A stretch of DNA of 64,000 nt. It comes from Polytrichum commune. Its lineage: Eukaryota; Streptophyta; Polytrichopsida; Polytrichales; Polytrichaceae. A model generated the notes under the pieces. That model saw nothing but the letters and a program-made list of their open reading frames with translations, was not told where the DNA came from and ran no database searches. The position numbers and the translations under genes were made by a program. The stretch covers positions 32,440,144 through 32,504,143 of the forward strand of contig OX485809.1 of the NCBI GenBank assembly GCA_950295325.1, in the 5' to 3' direction. Shown one piece after another: positions 38,329 to 49,636 of this stretch; position 1 is the stretch's first letter, and every line of letters starts with the position of its first letter.

Positions 38329-38560
38329 CTGTGTCCGGGAAAGAACCGGCGGTTAGTTACAGATGAACCGGTTGAGTTTGAGAAACAACCGGTTGAAGTT
38401 GGAGAGTTCTGGAGAATTACCGAGAATTTTAGAGGAATATCTAGAATATACCTCGAATGAATATAGCAAACCCGGAAGATGTCAACATGTAACCGGCTGG
38501 ATTTAGAATCACTAGGATCTTGACCGACTGTATATATGCCCAAAAACTTCCCGGGCACTG
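38329..38560 (+). mobile_element. Family B hAT-like MITE, 232 bp, perfect 8-bp target duplication GTCCAGCT
   Basis: Left end CTGTGTCCGGGAAAGAACCG and right end CTTCCCGGGCACTG are inverted. GTCCAGCT is repeated exactly at 38321-38328 and 38561-38568. This copy best supports the hAT assignment of the family. Confidence 0.9.
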
Positions 38561-38652
38561 GTCCAGCTCCCCCGCAAATTGTAATGTCGAACGACCCGAA
38601 CAGGATCATCATCCCGCCAGGTCCCTGACACTTTTTCCCTGAATCCTAACAA

Positions 38653-38961
38653 AGTATATATAGTCCGAGTGCACGGTTCCATCCCGAGTTCGAGGGCTTG
38701 GCGCTCACTGCGTTACCAGGAAATTGCACCAAGAATCAAGAATGAAGAATCGAAATTCAACTTCCTCCTCGCAACTCTATGTGCAGTTGTTGGCTACATT
38801 CTTCGCCGCTACGACTGTTCAAAAGTTATGTGGTGGCATCGATCGGACAATATCGGTTACTTACAGAGCTGCTGCATTGGCTGGTTTGTTTAAGGGTGGA
38901 CAATTAGTTTCTGCTACGCTTCATCGACTGGGTTTGAGTTGCAGAGGGGGACACTTAAGGT
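38653..38961 (+). other. Candidate first exon with TATA-like motif; gene unidentified
   Basis: A TATATATAG motif at about 38654-38662 is followed by an ATG at 38742 and an open frame of 73 codons (MKNRNSTSSSQLYVQLLATF onward, with AALAGLFKGGQLVSATLHRL). The frame ends at AAG|GTAAGTAC, a strong donor match. However, GTAAGTACGTG also overlaps the left end of a family A element, so the donor may be accidental or element-supplied. No domain recognised and no matching next exon found. Confidence 0.3.
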
Positions 38962-39716
38962 AAGTACGTGTGCGGGTGTAATTCGATTAACTTTTTCGCT
39001 GATCTGTTCTCCATCTTCTATTGTTGATCAGATTTACGTCCTAGAATTTGTGTTGCGTTAAGTTAGCAAATCTAAGGTAGACGTGCCTAACTCCAACACA
39101 CCAATAATTTGGGCACTCACATTTGAGTGGTGCGTGGTTAGCTGTGGATCTAAGAACAGGCACCGAAAAGACATGTGTTTAAAAAGACATGTGTTCAAAA
39201 GAGTGCTCAAAACATCCTAACCATTGTAGGTTTAATAGTCAACATGCTTCAGGGATTTTTTTGACCACTCAATGAGCACGAGAATCCCCACTTTGATAAT
39301 GAATAAGATATTCATATGAGCTCCAAAAATTATGAGGCAAATGGCTTCGGAAATCCTCTCACGCTAATTGCGTGTTCCATATCCTCCGAGAAGAGGGTGC
39401 AAAGTGAAAAATATTCATCGAAGGCACATCTGCCTTGTAATGAAACATCAATGAAAATAACAAAAAACTTGGAAATCAGATCTCGCCTCATGGAGTTATG
39501 GCTATGGGAATGGAAGTGCATCTGTGTTGATTCCTTAACTAACTACATAGGCCCTCATGTGTGTTGGCTATTGAGTGTATAGTAGATAATGTAATTTGGA
39601 GATTCAGTCCAATTTCCATTAAACACGTGTTCTTAAATCTACATCTAACCACACGACATTCAAATATAGGTATCTGATTACAAAAAGTAGTCGAATAACA
39701 CCCGCAATTCTTACTT
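38960..39716. mobile_element. Family A element, about 750 bp
   Basis: Left end GTGCGGGTGTAATTCGATTA and right end AATAACACCCGCAATTCTTA are inverted repeats. It contains an internal family A arm (GGCACTCACATTTGAGTGG, CATTGTAGGTTTAATAGTCA) and ends with CAAATATAGGTATCTGATTA. Confidence 0.7.
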
Positions 39717-39828
39717 GGACCTCTGAATTGGTTTGGTAGTGTTGAGCCGGTGTAATTGCAAGCTTGGCTGGATTTGAGACTGGGAGATCATCGGAAGCAA
39801 GCCTGCAATGAACTTATGAACCAGTGAA

Positions 39829-40445
39829 TCACTCTTTCTTTGCAGCCATTGCAGAGACAAGGCTTGAATTAGGGCAAGAACCTTGTGGCAGATATTTTGC
39901 AATCTGGTCTTCATCCACCATCTCCAGTAAAGCTGGTGAGATTACTGATCCAAGTTACTATTCATTTGCGAGGTTCCCTGCTTTTATTCCCCTGATCACC
40001 TCAACAAGGAGGCCGTGCCAATTCAACTCCAAGTTCCTCCATCGTTCGTGCGCTTACAGACTTCCTTTGCTGCAGAGATCATACCATTCATCAGGTCGCT
40101 ACTGCATTTGAGGGACATAACCTTACTTAACCACACTATTTGAACGAACTTAATGTGATGAAATGTGTGGTTATCTATCAACCTTTGCAGCCAGTGCATG
40201 GACAGGCCTTGAATTAGGGCAAAGTGGTCCTTTACCACCATCTCTATCAAAGCCGGTGAGACTACTGATCCAAGTTGCTATTCATTCGCTATGTGATTCC
40301 CTGCTTATATTTCCCTGATCACCTCAACAAGGCCGTGTCCAAATTCAACCCTAAGTTCCTCCAATGTTCGTCTGCTTACCGACTTCCTTTGCTGCAGTGA
40401 TCATTTCGTTCATTAGGTCACTACCGCACAGGACGGACATATTAA
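39829..40445 (+). repeat. Imperfect tandem duplication, period about 320-344 bp
   Basis: 39829-40118 and 40172-40445 share CTTGAATTAGGGCAA, CCACCATCTC, ACTGATCCAAGTT, CCCTGATCACCTCAACAAGG and GACTTCCTTTGCTGCAG. Both copies have CTTTGCAG before the first block and GGTGAGA after the second, so each contains an exon-like interval of about 70-90 bp. No long conserved frame is shared. Confidence 0.7.
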
Positions 40446-40663
40446 ACTAACACACTGTTTTAACAAATTTAGTGTAAAGTTATTGTTCAGTGTGATAATA
40501 AGTGTGGTTATGTCCCTCAAATGTAGTAGTGGCTGCTGCATTGTGTAGCATAGGTACTCTCACCACATTATTTAATGAGTTGGCATCAGGTTGTCTGCAT
40601 ATGAATCCCGGAGTTAGCATACTAAGTTTATTGACATTGCATTGCTGCGTGGAAATAATGCTA

Positions 40664-40878
40664 CACTGTTTATGGTATTCATTGTCACTTACTATTTCGA
40701 ATTACGCAATGCAATACCTTCTTACTTATGATCAATTTTTACTAACGAAAGTTGAATAAGTTGTTTGGAAATTATAGAACATAATTGACTTTGCTTGGTA
40801 AAATATTACATTTTTAATAAATAATTATAGCATTGTGTAACTACGAATAGTAAGTGACACTAAATACCAAAAATGGTG
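40664..40878. mobile_element. Family C-like MITE (215 bp), TA target
   Basis: Ends CACTGTTTATGGTATTCATT and AATACCAAAAATGGTG are inverted with a subterminal GTCACTTACTA/TAGTAAGTGAC pair. TA occurs at 40662-40663 and 40879-40880. Confidence 0.7.
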
Positions 40879-41361
40879 TACTGGATATGTCTCGGTGTGA
40901 TCCTTGCCCATGAACTTCTACTGTGAGATGAAGCCATTAATTCGCGTAATTTCATCAGGGAGAGATTATGCACATCGTTGAAGAACTTTGTAAACAATAT
41001 GTTGGACCACACGACATTTTCTGATGGGGTGGATGTGTTGGAATAATCTCTTCTCAATGGAAATCACGTGCCCTGATTAAATCCCGAACTTCCATGAAAA
41101 GTTGAACCAACATGGAGACCCCATATTGCAACAAATGGAAGCCAGTTGAAAGTCAGAAACTTGTAGACGAGGAGCGATCAGGTTTCAGCTAAACCTGACT
41201 TTGGGGCTTCGATTTCTTTTCTCCTGCGACCTAAACATCGAGCTTTGAATTCAAATTATATGTATTGGAATTCATTAGCTTTGGTTTGCGATCAAGCTTC
41301 TCACACAACTTGGATCTTTTGACTGTAATATGTGCATAGAATCAGAGTTTGGCTGGTCAGG

Positions 41362-43763
41362 ATGCCGGCAGGAACTTTGCAAGTTCATTTGGACAGAGCA
41401 AAAGGTCTCAAAGACACAGAGATTATTGGTATGCACTTTTAAACCTTGTCGGAAAGGCTGAAACTCAGTGGGGAGGCTTATTGTTGAGTGAATATGAAAC
41501 ATACTCTTACTGAAGACTGATCTCGAAGTGGTTGTGAAAGATGTGAATCATTATTAGAAGTATATTTAATGCTAGTGTGGTGGGTCTCACCTCGAGTGTA
41601 ATGTAGTGGCCAGGAGTATGAAATTGCGATGTGAAACTTCTTTGGTTTATAAGAATTCAAACAGCTGGGAGGTTCAAACCTCATGGCAGCCTTTTGCTAC
41701 CATTGGCTTTTCAGAGCTGCAACATATTTATCTTTTAGCACTTTCTAAAATATCATGCAGAACATATTCACACCTCTTGAGCAAAATACCATTCATCTTC
41801 AAATTAGTCAGCATGTTTGCAAGGCTGGCTTAAACCCAAGGCCTTGACACAGATCCCATGGGGACTTTGAGGTTAAGCTGCCAAAGGCCAGAATAGTGCT
41901 AGGATGGGTGACCTTCCTAACACTTGGTTTTCAGTGCACCCTCCTATTATGGCCCACCCAATCATAATACCCAGGTGAACAAAAATAATTACAAACAAGC
42001 ATGTGGGCAAGGCCTTGGGAAACATAGGTGCAAGCTGGCTTGTCCATGTCCATTCAAGGTGTTGAACCTTTGAAAGGAGGCATTAGTCTTTGAGGGCCCT
42101 CTAATTCTCGTGATGCCAGTTTTGGGATTACATGTAGAGTTAAATATACTTGAAAATGAAGCACCACCATCATCCATGCTGGTAGCAACATTGAAGCCGT
42201 ATCTTCATTTTTCCATGTCTGCCTTGAGTTTATATTCACACTCTCGTCTTCATTTTATTCCTTATTACTTATGGAGTTTCCACAACTCTCCTGCATCATG
42301 GGCCTCAGATGTTTTATGGTTTCTTCCTCAAAAATTTCAATGCTCTTTATACTGCAGTCTAAGTTATGATTCAGGACTAAAGTTGAGGTTGGGTGACATA
42401 CTTATAATCACCCACTGAGAAACTGGAACATGAGGTTGTGTTCATCTAGCAAAACTGGCTCAACGAGCAGACTGTGGGCATGTTCTAGGTAAGGCGGATC
42501 CTTATGTAGTCCTCAAGGCAGGGGGTGCAACTGCAAAAAGCTCGACTTGCAAAGGTATTCCATAACTCGTACGGGATTTCAGTTTCTGAGACAAAAGCTA
42601 CCTAGGATAAAGCCTACGATGCTTAAATTATACACAATCAGGCCCATTGTTGTGTTTTTAAGGTTAAATGGGTAGTCGAGACCGAGTTTTGTTCATGGTG
42701 AGGATTCTCACCCAGTCATGAATTGTTAAAATGAGGCAAACAGTGTGAAATCAAATGATGTAACATATTTACACAATTTTGCATACTTTCAATTGCTTAT
42801 GATAAGAAAAAATCAGATTAATCAGGTCCACTGTCCATAACTGCACTGAAAATGCAAGTGACTAGTCTTTAATGTTTATGCCAGTGTCAATGCATACTCT
42901 TGAGGGTTTAATGTCTTTCTGATACTAACTCAACATTGCTCTAACGATTCCTGCAACATTGATTCAATCTTTTTGGTCCTGAAGCCATTACATATAGAAA
43001 GAAAGATTAATATTGCTGCTCTATTTTTGATAAGCAATAATTCAATGTTGCAGTTTTCTGTGTTTGAAGTAATGTATAACCAGTGTTGTTGATATACGAA
43101 TGTGTAGGTTTTGTGATGTGGGTTTAATAGAGGATATGTGTCACTACAGATATTTAGTTCACCTGGATAATTTGCACTCCCCTTTCCTTATGTGATGTCT
43201 AGTGAGATTGTGGCAGATGAAGGGAGCAATCCAGTGTGGAACCAGAGTGTGAAACTCCATATCCCAGCCGGTTGTAAACAGCTGCTCCTCACCATATACA
43301 ATGCAAACACATTTTACAAAGATGACATAATGGGGACAACCACGTAAGGCTCCGAATCTTCACCTCCTCCAAACGATGAAAACAGTTTTCAAAACCACTA
43401 ATTCGGAGCCTCTTTCGTATTATATGGGATTCTTAAATATTTACATTCAATGTAATTCGAATTATGAATGCTAAGATTTTGATACGTTCTTGAAATACAT
43501 AATTGGATTGGAAGTATTTTACAAGACCCTCCAATACATTACACATTATGTAATATGGGATTTATACTCAAGTTTCACTTATGGTGACTGAATGCAGAAT
43601 TACATTGTCTGAAGTGTTTGATGGAGAGAACAAGCTTCCAGATGGAACGCTCCTGTGTTCCTCAGCAGACTACCCAGTGATCACACTTGATGGAAAAAGC
43701 GGAGGATTCATCACACTCGGGCTTTCTTTTGAGAGAGATGAAGAACCCGTTTTACTCAGGTAA
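41362..43763 (+). CDS. Small single-C2-domain protein (elicitor-responsive / ERG-like), 4 exons
   Basis: A 141-residue protein that is almost entirely one C2 domain, the fold that binds phospholipid, often with calcium. Exons: 41362-41428, 42489-42554, 43217-43343 and 43598-43763; introns of 1060, 662 and 254 bp all obey GT-AG and keep frame (splice phases 1, 1, 2). The start MPAGTLQVHLDRAKGL (1-16) closely resembles the usual beginning of plant ERG-like C2 proteins. It is followed by KADPYVVLK (24-32), DEGSNPVWNQSV (45-56, the NPVWN signature), LLLTIYNANTFYKDDIMG (67-84) and GGFITLGLSFE near the end. In the third calcium loop, where the family usually has an Asp-x-Asp, this protein has Asn73 and Asn75, while Asp80 and Asp81 remain, so calcium binding may be weakened. 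The stop directly follows a good donor (CTCAG|GTAA), which leaves room for an alternative longer end. Likely cytosolic and membrane-associating; the exact partner is unknown. Confidence 0.9.
41838..41946 (+). ncRNA. 5S-rRNA-like sequence (pseudogene or 5S-derived SINE) in intron 1 of the C2 gene
   Basis: The stretch shares ordered blocks with plant 5S rRNA genes: GATCCCAT, then GGTTAAGC (A-box region), then GTGCTAGGATGGGTGACC (intermediate element and C-box), then a GTGCACCC-like end. The 5' third does not match 5S. A relative lies at 18186-18290 and shares the non-5S flank (AAACCCAA upstream) and TTCCTAACACTTG downstream, which favours a mobile 5S-derived family over an isolated pseudogene. 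Not a functional 5S gene: several conserved bases differ. Confidence 0.55.
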
Positions 43764-43972
43764 ATGTGGATTCTGGGCTAATGTATAGCCAACAACCCTT
43801 TCTGGTTAGTGCTGACGGGGATTGGTATTTGAGGAGCCCTCTTGGCTTGGGAACTGGAAATTGTCATTGCAGCTCTGAAACCTCTTCTCAACACCCTCAT
43901 AGCCTTGAATCAAACTTCTGTAAATGCCAGTTTCCTTGCATGGATCTACCCACCCCCAAAAGGAGGCAGTAA
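43760..43972 (+). other. Possible alternative last intron and exon of the C2 gene
   Basis: The last codons of the C2 gene overlap a consensus donor with GT at 43760-43761. An acceptor TTGTCATTGCAG ends at 43872. Splicing the 113-bp interval would replace the final Arg and stop with about 33 further residues rich in Ser and Cys, ending at a TAA at 43972. The short form matches the family's usual length better, so this is speculative. Confidence 0.25.
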
Positions 43973-44215
43973 CCTGCGGGCAAAGAGGCTCCTCATTCAT
44001 GCTTGCTCCACCCTGCAGCCAGTGTTGTTATTTATTTATCTGTCTATCTATCCATTTATCTATCTATGTATGTATGTATGGACCTAATTTTTGTCCACTG
44101 CATAACGGTATTGAAAGTTGTTGCACTTAGATTCATAGCTCAAAGCATGAGAGAGCCCTCTATGGAACAAAAACCATAAAATTATGATAACATCAAGACA
44201 AGTCACATAAGATTT

Positions 44216-45275
44216 GTGGGCTTTATATGGGCACTCTTCTTACTCAGTCACCTTAACTACTCACCTATATTAGAGTGGCATATGGAAAAGTCTATAGTTA
44301 TGAACGGACACCAAAAAGACACGTGTGACAATGAGAATGGAGTAGGAGCTCAAAAAGTAGACACCATTCTGGGTTCAATTGTCAATGCAATTGGGAGGGC
44401 CTATGTGACCAGTAAAAGAGAAAGAGAATCATCACTTTAACCTCTTATAACTTTTGCATCTCAACTATGATTTTGAAATTTGGATTTGGCAATCTTTGTG
44501 ATGAGAAAGGCTAACTGGACAAGACAATACCCAAACTCATCGTCTAACAGCCAAAAAAGTTCTTGGGACTTAGAAGTGCCCACAATAGGGCCACATTATC
44601 TTGCGACCTGTGTCGGAAACCATGTCTTCCTAGGTTCACCTGAGCCTTAATACGACAGCTAGAGAAGATTATCTACAAGGAAACCACCAGTGACAATTTT
44701 GAGACTTATGTGTTTGAATTATGGTCATGCGGTGTCTGAAGGATTGTAGTCTTGCCTGGGAACCCTTGAGCAAATTATGGAAGAAATTCGATAGTTTGGG
44801 ACAGGAACAAATATTGACTGGGCTGTTGTCTGCCATTCATGGAGTTCACATTTGAAGCTGAAGGTGGAATAAATCCTGTTGCATGCCAGAAGAGTAAGGT
44901 ATATGGCCCTATTGTTGTCACTTGCAACTCCACAAAAAATTTGGGCAATTGGATCAAATTTAGGAATTGTCTCGGTTAGTTAACAATTGCAAATCATCGT
45001 TTCACATTTGAGAATTTTTACAGTCGAGATGCAAAGTTGTTAGTCAATGTCAAGATTCTCTTTCTCTTATAAGTGATCACAGAGACCCCTCCTAATTCGT
45101 GTCAACTATTGAACCTAGAGTTGTGTCTACATTCTGAGCAAAGTCCAATCTCCTTGTGGCATGCGTCTTTTTTGTCCATTCGTATAAGCATTGCCTTATA
45201 CCACTCAAATGTAGGCCTCCTGATTCAGTATAGTGACTATATATTGCCCATTACCTTCAATTATTAAAGCTTGGA
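44216..45275. mobile_element. Family A long-armed foldback, about 1.06 kb
   Basis: Left arm: ATTAGAGTGGCATATGG, AACGGACACCAAAAAGACAC, CACAATAGGGCCACATT. The right arm repeats these marks inverted: TATGGCCCTATTGTTGTCAC and ACCACTCAAATGTAGGCCTC. Arms are about 380 bp and diverged; the middle is non-coding. It lies about 450 bp downstream of the C2 gene. Confidence 0.65.
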
Positions 45276-46336
45276 ATGAAATCAAAGAAATTGATGCAGG
45301 GATGGATAGGGTTATAAACCACTTCTTGTTACATCCTTTCTGCAAATGTATCCTTTGAATTGTTGAACTATTTCAAGTGAAATTGCTTCATTACTGAAAA
45401 AAAAGGCCTCTGATCTTCGAAAGTTGTTATTTTGTAAAGCAATGCAATTGATAATAAAATTTCACAAGAACTGACATGGAATTTCAATATGGCTTGCACT
45501 TATTTAACGTACACTTTCTTCTATGAACTGTGGGCACTTAAACTATGTGCTATCAAATTAGGGTGGCCCACTATAATTGAAGATTTTTGGTAAAAAAAAA
45601 GTGGCTCATTAAAATGATTTTTATTCACATGTGTCATGCCTTGATGATGTCGCAGCTGCTTGATATCATTGTGTTGCATTCTAGATTTCTTTTTGTGGTT
45701 ACAGGTGTGCTTATGAGTTAAACCCATGTTATAGTATAAAATGGATAACGTGGTGTTCTACTATAGTTTGTGCCACATTGAATCAAATTAACTAAACTAC
45801 ACTAATTATCCCATTGAGTGAGGGCTAGCTAATAGTGCGTGTGGGAAATTAGTGAAGGTGGTACTAAATATCTTTACGCTATAGTGCCACTAGAGGGAGC
45901 CCAAAGTGTTTTCGCCATTGTTTTTACTAGTGTTTTGAATGAGTAGCAATGCTACCATACCATTTTACAATGCCTGAACATTGATGTTGCTATACCACCG
46001 AGAATGATTCTCATAGTTGTGACCTCAAGCTTCAAAGCACCTAAGAGCATGCACTAATTTTCTTGAAACGAATGCTAATTGAGCATATATTCAAGAATCT
46101 AGTATCACTAAGTAAATATTCAAACCCTTGCTACTTTTGAGATTTGGAAAAATAATGTGTGTTTCAGGAATTAGTACCACACGCACTAAATAGGATAACC
46201 AATGTAGTAAAAAAAAAATTGAAATTATGAAGCCCTCTTCAAATTAGAAATCTCTCTCAAATAATTGATGCTCTCCATGCATCAACACTTGAGTTGGATT
46301 TAAATGTGCAAAAAAACACTTGAATGAGATCAATGA

Positions 46337-46552
46337 ATGGGAAGAACTAGCCTTTAGTTACAGATGAGTTGGTTGAGTTTGAGAAATAACTAATTGAAGT
46401 TCAAGACTTTAGAAAACTACCCATCATTTTAGAGGAATCTATGGGATATACCTTGAATCATCAAAGAAAAACCAAAAGATGTCAACATGTAATCAGTTGG
46501 ACTTGGAAACACTAGGCTTGACCGATTCTACCCCAAACTCTCCTTGAACACT
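46337..46552 (+). mobile_element. Family B copy
   Basis: Starts CAATGAATGGGAAGAACTAG and ends CTCCTTGAACACTAA, with AACATGTAATCAGTTGGACT inside. Confidence 0.75.
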
Positions 46553-46601
46553 AAATGGGATTTATGTGTCAATAACATGAGGATCTCATAAACATTTCCA
46601 T

Positions 46602-46743
46602 AACATTACTTAGCGATGTGGGCCCTTGGAATATAACAATTTGATGTTGGGAGCTCAGTTAAAATCTAAGTTTCCCTACACAACTTCCAAGTGATATATT
46701 CCAAGGGCCCATTGAATGAGGACTAAGTGTTGAGTAATGCTAT
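46602..46743. mobile_element. Family H MITE
   Basis: Ends AACATTACTTAGCGATGTGG and TGAGTAATGCTATG; inner pair GGGCCCTTGGAATATA and TATATTCCAAGGGCCC. Confidence 0.8.
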
Positions 46744-48059
46744 GTCATTTCAAAGTCCTCATCTTTATTTTATTTTATTGTGATTGGTTCTAAAATACAC
46801 AATATCCCTATAATCTAAATCATTGCATAACAAGTTCTCCTACACCTCTAAATTCAAAATATTTCTGCAGTAGGTATTTCATAAGAAGCCACTTAATTAT
46901 ACTTTTCACTTGCACCATAATAGTTGCCTTATGGTATCATGATGTTAATAACAAATGTCTAACGTACATCTAGAGTGATGTAATCTCTTATAGGACGCTA
47001 TCATGTAAATAACAAATGCCTATATCTCACAAATGCTAAAACTCCGGTAGTAATGATACATGCAAAGCAACTGAAGAAGCATAAATGTTTGTCAATATTT
47101 TCCTTGGGGATTGTTGAATCAACCACACACTGGTTAAAATCACCACAAATTTGCGTCACATAGTCACATGACTTGTCAAAAATTGAACAATTTTGGTTGC
47201 AAACCGAAATGAAAAGAAAGAAGGAAGCAAAGACGATACCTTGCTCCTCTTCATGTGTGCGATGAAAAATCCAGTTTCTGAAAGGTCATGTGACTGTGCG
47301 ACGTGTCTTTGTGGTCGTTTTAACAACTACGCAGTCGAATTAACAATCCCGTATAATCCCTATTGATCATCTTTCCCAATCTTATGGAAGTTGATACATG
47401 CCTCCCTCATACCTACTCTTTTACGATTTCAAGGATTAGATTTTGTTTTACCACACATAATTTTTGGCAAGACTTGACTGCCAATGTATATATTTGTATT
47501 TAGTGAACCCCAAAATACATTAAAATTTAGTAAAAACAAAAATCTGAACTTATATATTTCACTAATATTGAAAGTTCACAATTCTACTATATTTTGTAAG
47601 TAACATCTTTAAAATAGTATCTTTATAAATATTAAGAATAAACTATAAAGGTTATATATATATGTGAAATAGTGACAATGACTCCTGCGGCTTGCCTGAT
47701 GGACCATTGTCACATTCAAGTATCAAAATTTCAAATTATTATTATTATTATTAAAATAAAAATAATTAGAAATATTAACATTCCATGCTTGAAAGCATAT
47801 GAATGATATGATGTTCAGGAAAACATTTATATATACATAAGCATTTAATATGACATCACAAAAGTCCACATTTTGTTGCTCAAATTTCTTCAGCAATGAC
47901 CTAAACAATCTTCACCTCACATGGAATTGCAAATGCAATGCGAACATGAACCTTTGATTTTTAGTCGAGAGAAAGAGTAAGCCAATTACAAAGGAAGATA
48001 AGATGAGAATAGAATGTCCAAAACGGATGAATCGAGTATAAGCTTTGATGTACAATAAT

Positions 48060-48495
48060 GGAGGTATCCGTAAAGCCTCCCAAAGAGGGATGAAACCGCG
48101 AGTTTCATCCTTCTTTGAGCAAAAATTCTATTAAGAGCTCGTTCACTCGTCGTGATTGGAGCCTATTTTGAAAGTTGGGTGAAATATTTGCAACACTCTT
48201 TTTTTCACCTCTCAAATTCCAAGAGAATTTTGAGATCTAAAATAGCGTATGCACATGGGACCCGCTGTCCTAGATCCTGGATTGACCAACACAAGGCTAG
48301 TTCAGCTCACCCATCCTAGTTAGACAAAGCAGCTTTGAAAACCAGTGGTTTTTAACAGCTCGACACCACTCCTTGCCTTGTGTATGATAAATTTAAGCAT
48401 AAAAAAAACTTGGGTGGCTTTGTGTTAATTCTCATGAACCCAAGGTTTAGGACTAAACCCATGAAATCATCTCCCTTACTTTACAAATAACACTA
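48060..48495. mobile_element. Family F element (about 436 bp)
   Basis: Contains AGAGGGATGAAACCGCGAG, CAAATTCCAAGAGAATTTTG, CACCCATCCTAGTTAGACAA and AGGTTTAGGACTAAACCCAT. Ends resemble the TTATCTGTAAAG and CTTTACAAATAAC inverted pair of the family. Confidence 0.65.
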
Positions 48496-48785
48496 ATAAA
48501 TAAAAATAAATAATTTTAAAATTTTAAACTATCAAACCGTTAAGATAAATGTTGGAGCTTGTGCCATTTATGAATACAAATTGTATATTTATGCTTTATC
48601 AGTTACATTTTTTCTTACATATTGATTACCTAATCTCTATATTACAAGTTTTTTGGAATGGCCAATGTATACTATAATTCATACAACCTATTCTACAAAA
48701 TTCATTTTAGATCCAAGTATTTTATATCTCTGTGGTTGTTATATGAAAGAATAATAAACAAAGTTATAAGTTTTTGTGATCTATA

Positions 48786-49164
48786 CTAAATATGTTATTT
48801 AGTGTCATATGGCATTTAGTGTCACTATGGGAACTTTTCAGATGACACTTCTTATGAATAAGTGAACAAATATTGTTATGGATGATGGATGAGTTCATCC
48901 ATGGTCAAAACCCTAAATTCTCTTGTCAGCATCTTGTGATGAAATGTTGTCATGAATGATTGAAGTTTGGATGAAAAATCACTTGATAAGTGATAATAAT
49001 TGCAACAATACTGTAAATCTATAACCCGCCCCCCAAAAAAAATTTAACAAGGAATGACAAATAATGTTGGGTTAACATTTAGTGTTGGTGACACTACACC
49101 GCGTTTTACGATTAGTATCGAGCAAGACAATTAGAATCGGTGACACTAAATATTATATTTAGTG
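48786..49164. mobile_element. Family G MITE (379 bp)
   Basis: TA-flanked on both sides; left CTAAATATGTTATTTAGTG, right TATTATATTTAGTG. The interior matches the 12.6-kb copy in order. Confidence 0.85.
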
Positions 49165-49252
49165 TAGTTTCAGCCGATGTTGGATTGATATCATCTTTAA
49201 TATTAGATATCATTCATGTAACTATGGTAGGGATTTAATCCTTTTTATACTA

Positions 49253-49636
49253 CACGAACTATTATATTTAGTGTCACCAAATTCTACTTGTCTTGCTCAA
49301 TGCTAATTGTAAACCGCCCATGTAGTGTCACCAACACTAAATGTAGACCCAACCTTATTTGTCATTCCTTGTAAAAACATTTGGGCATTGTAGATTTACA
49401 GTGTTGCAATTTCGGTCACTTACAAAGTGGTTTTTCATCCAAGTTTCAATCATCCATGACAATATTTCATCACAAAAATGCTAGGATGCAGAATATAACA
49501 AACTAATAGTGCACGAACAATACGGAAAGTGGGATGATAGTATTGGTATACTCATTCTTCATAAGAAGTGTGACTCATTACAAAAGTTACCACAACAACA
49601 TAAACTACCACATGATACGAAATGCAATATTTAGTG
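49253..49636. mobile_element. Family G MITE (384 bp), opposite orientation
   Basis: TA-flanked. Carries the complements of the family marks (CTTGCTCAATGCTAATTG, CAATCATCCATGACAATA). It lies 88 bp from the previous copy in inverted orientation, so the pair could form a long hairpin transcript. Confidence 0.8.

Noticed and set aside
43842-44130. 81- and 68-aa frames just after the C2 gene
   Set aside because: They use other frames over the possible alternative last exon and run into a TATC/TATG microsatellite; no independent support.
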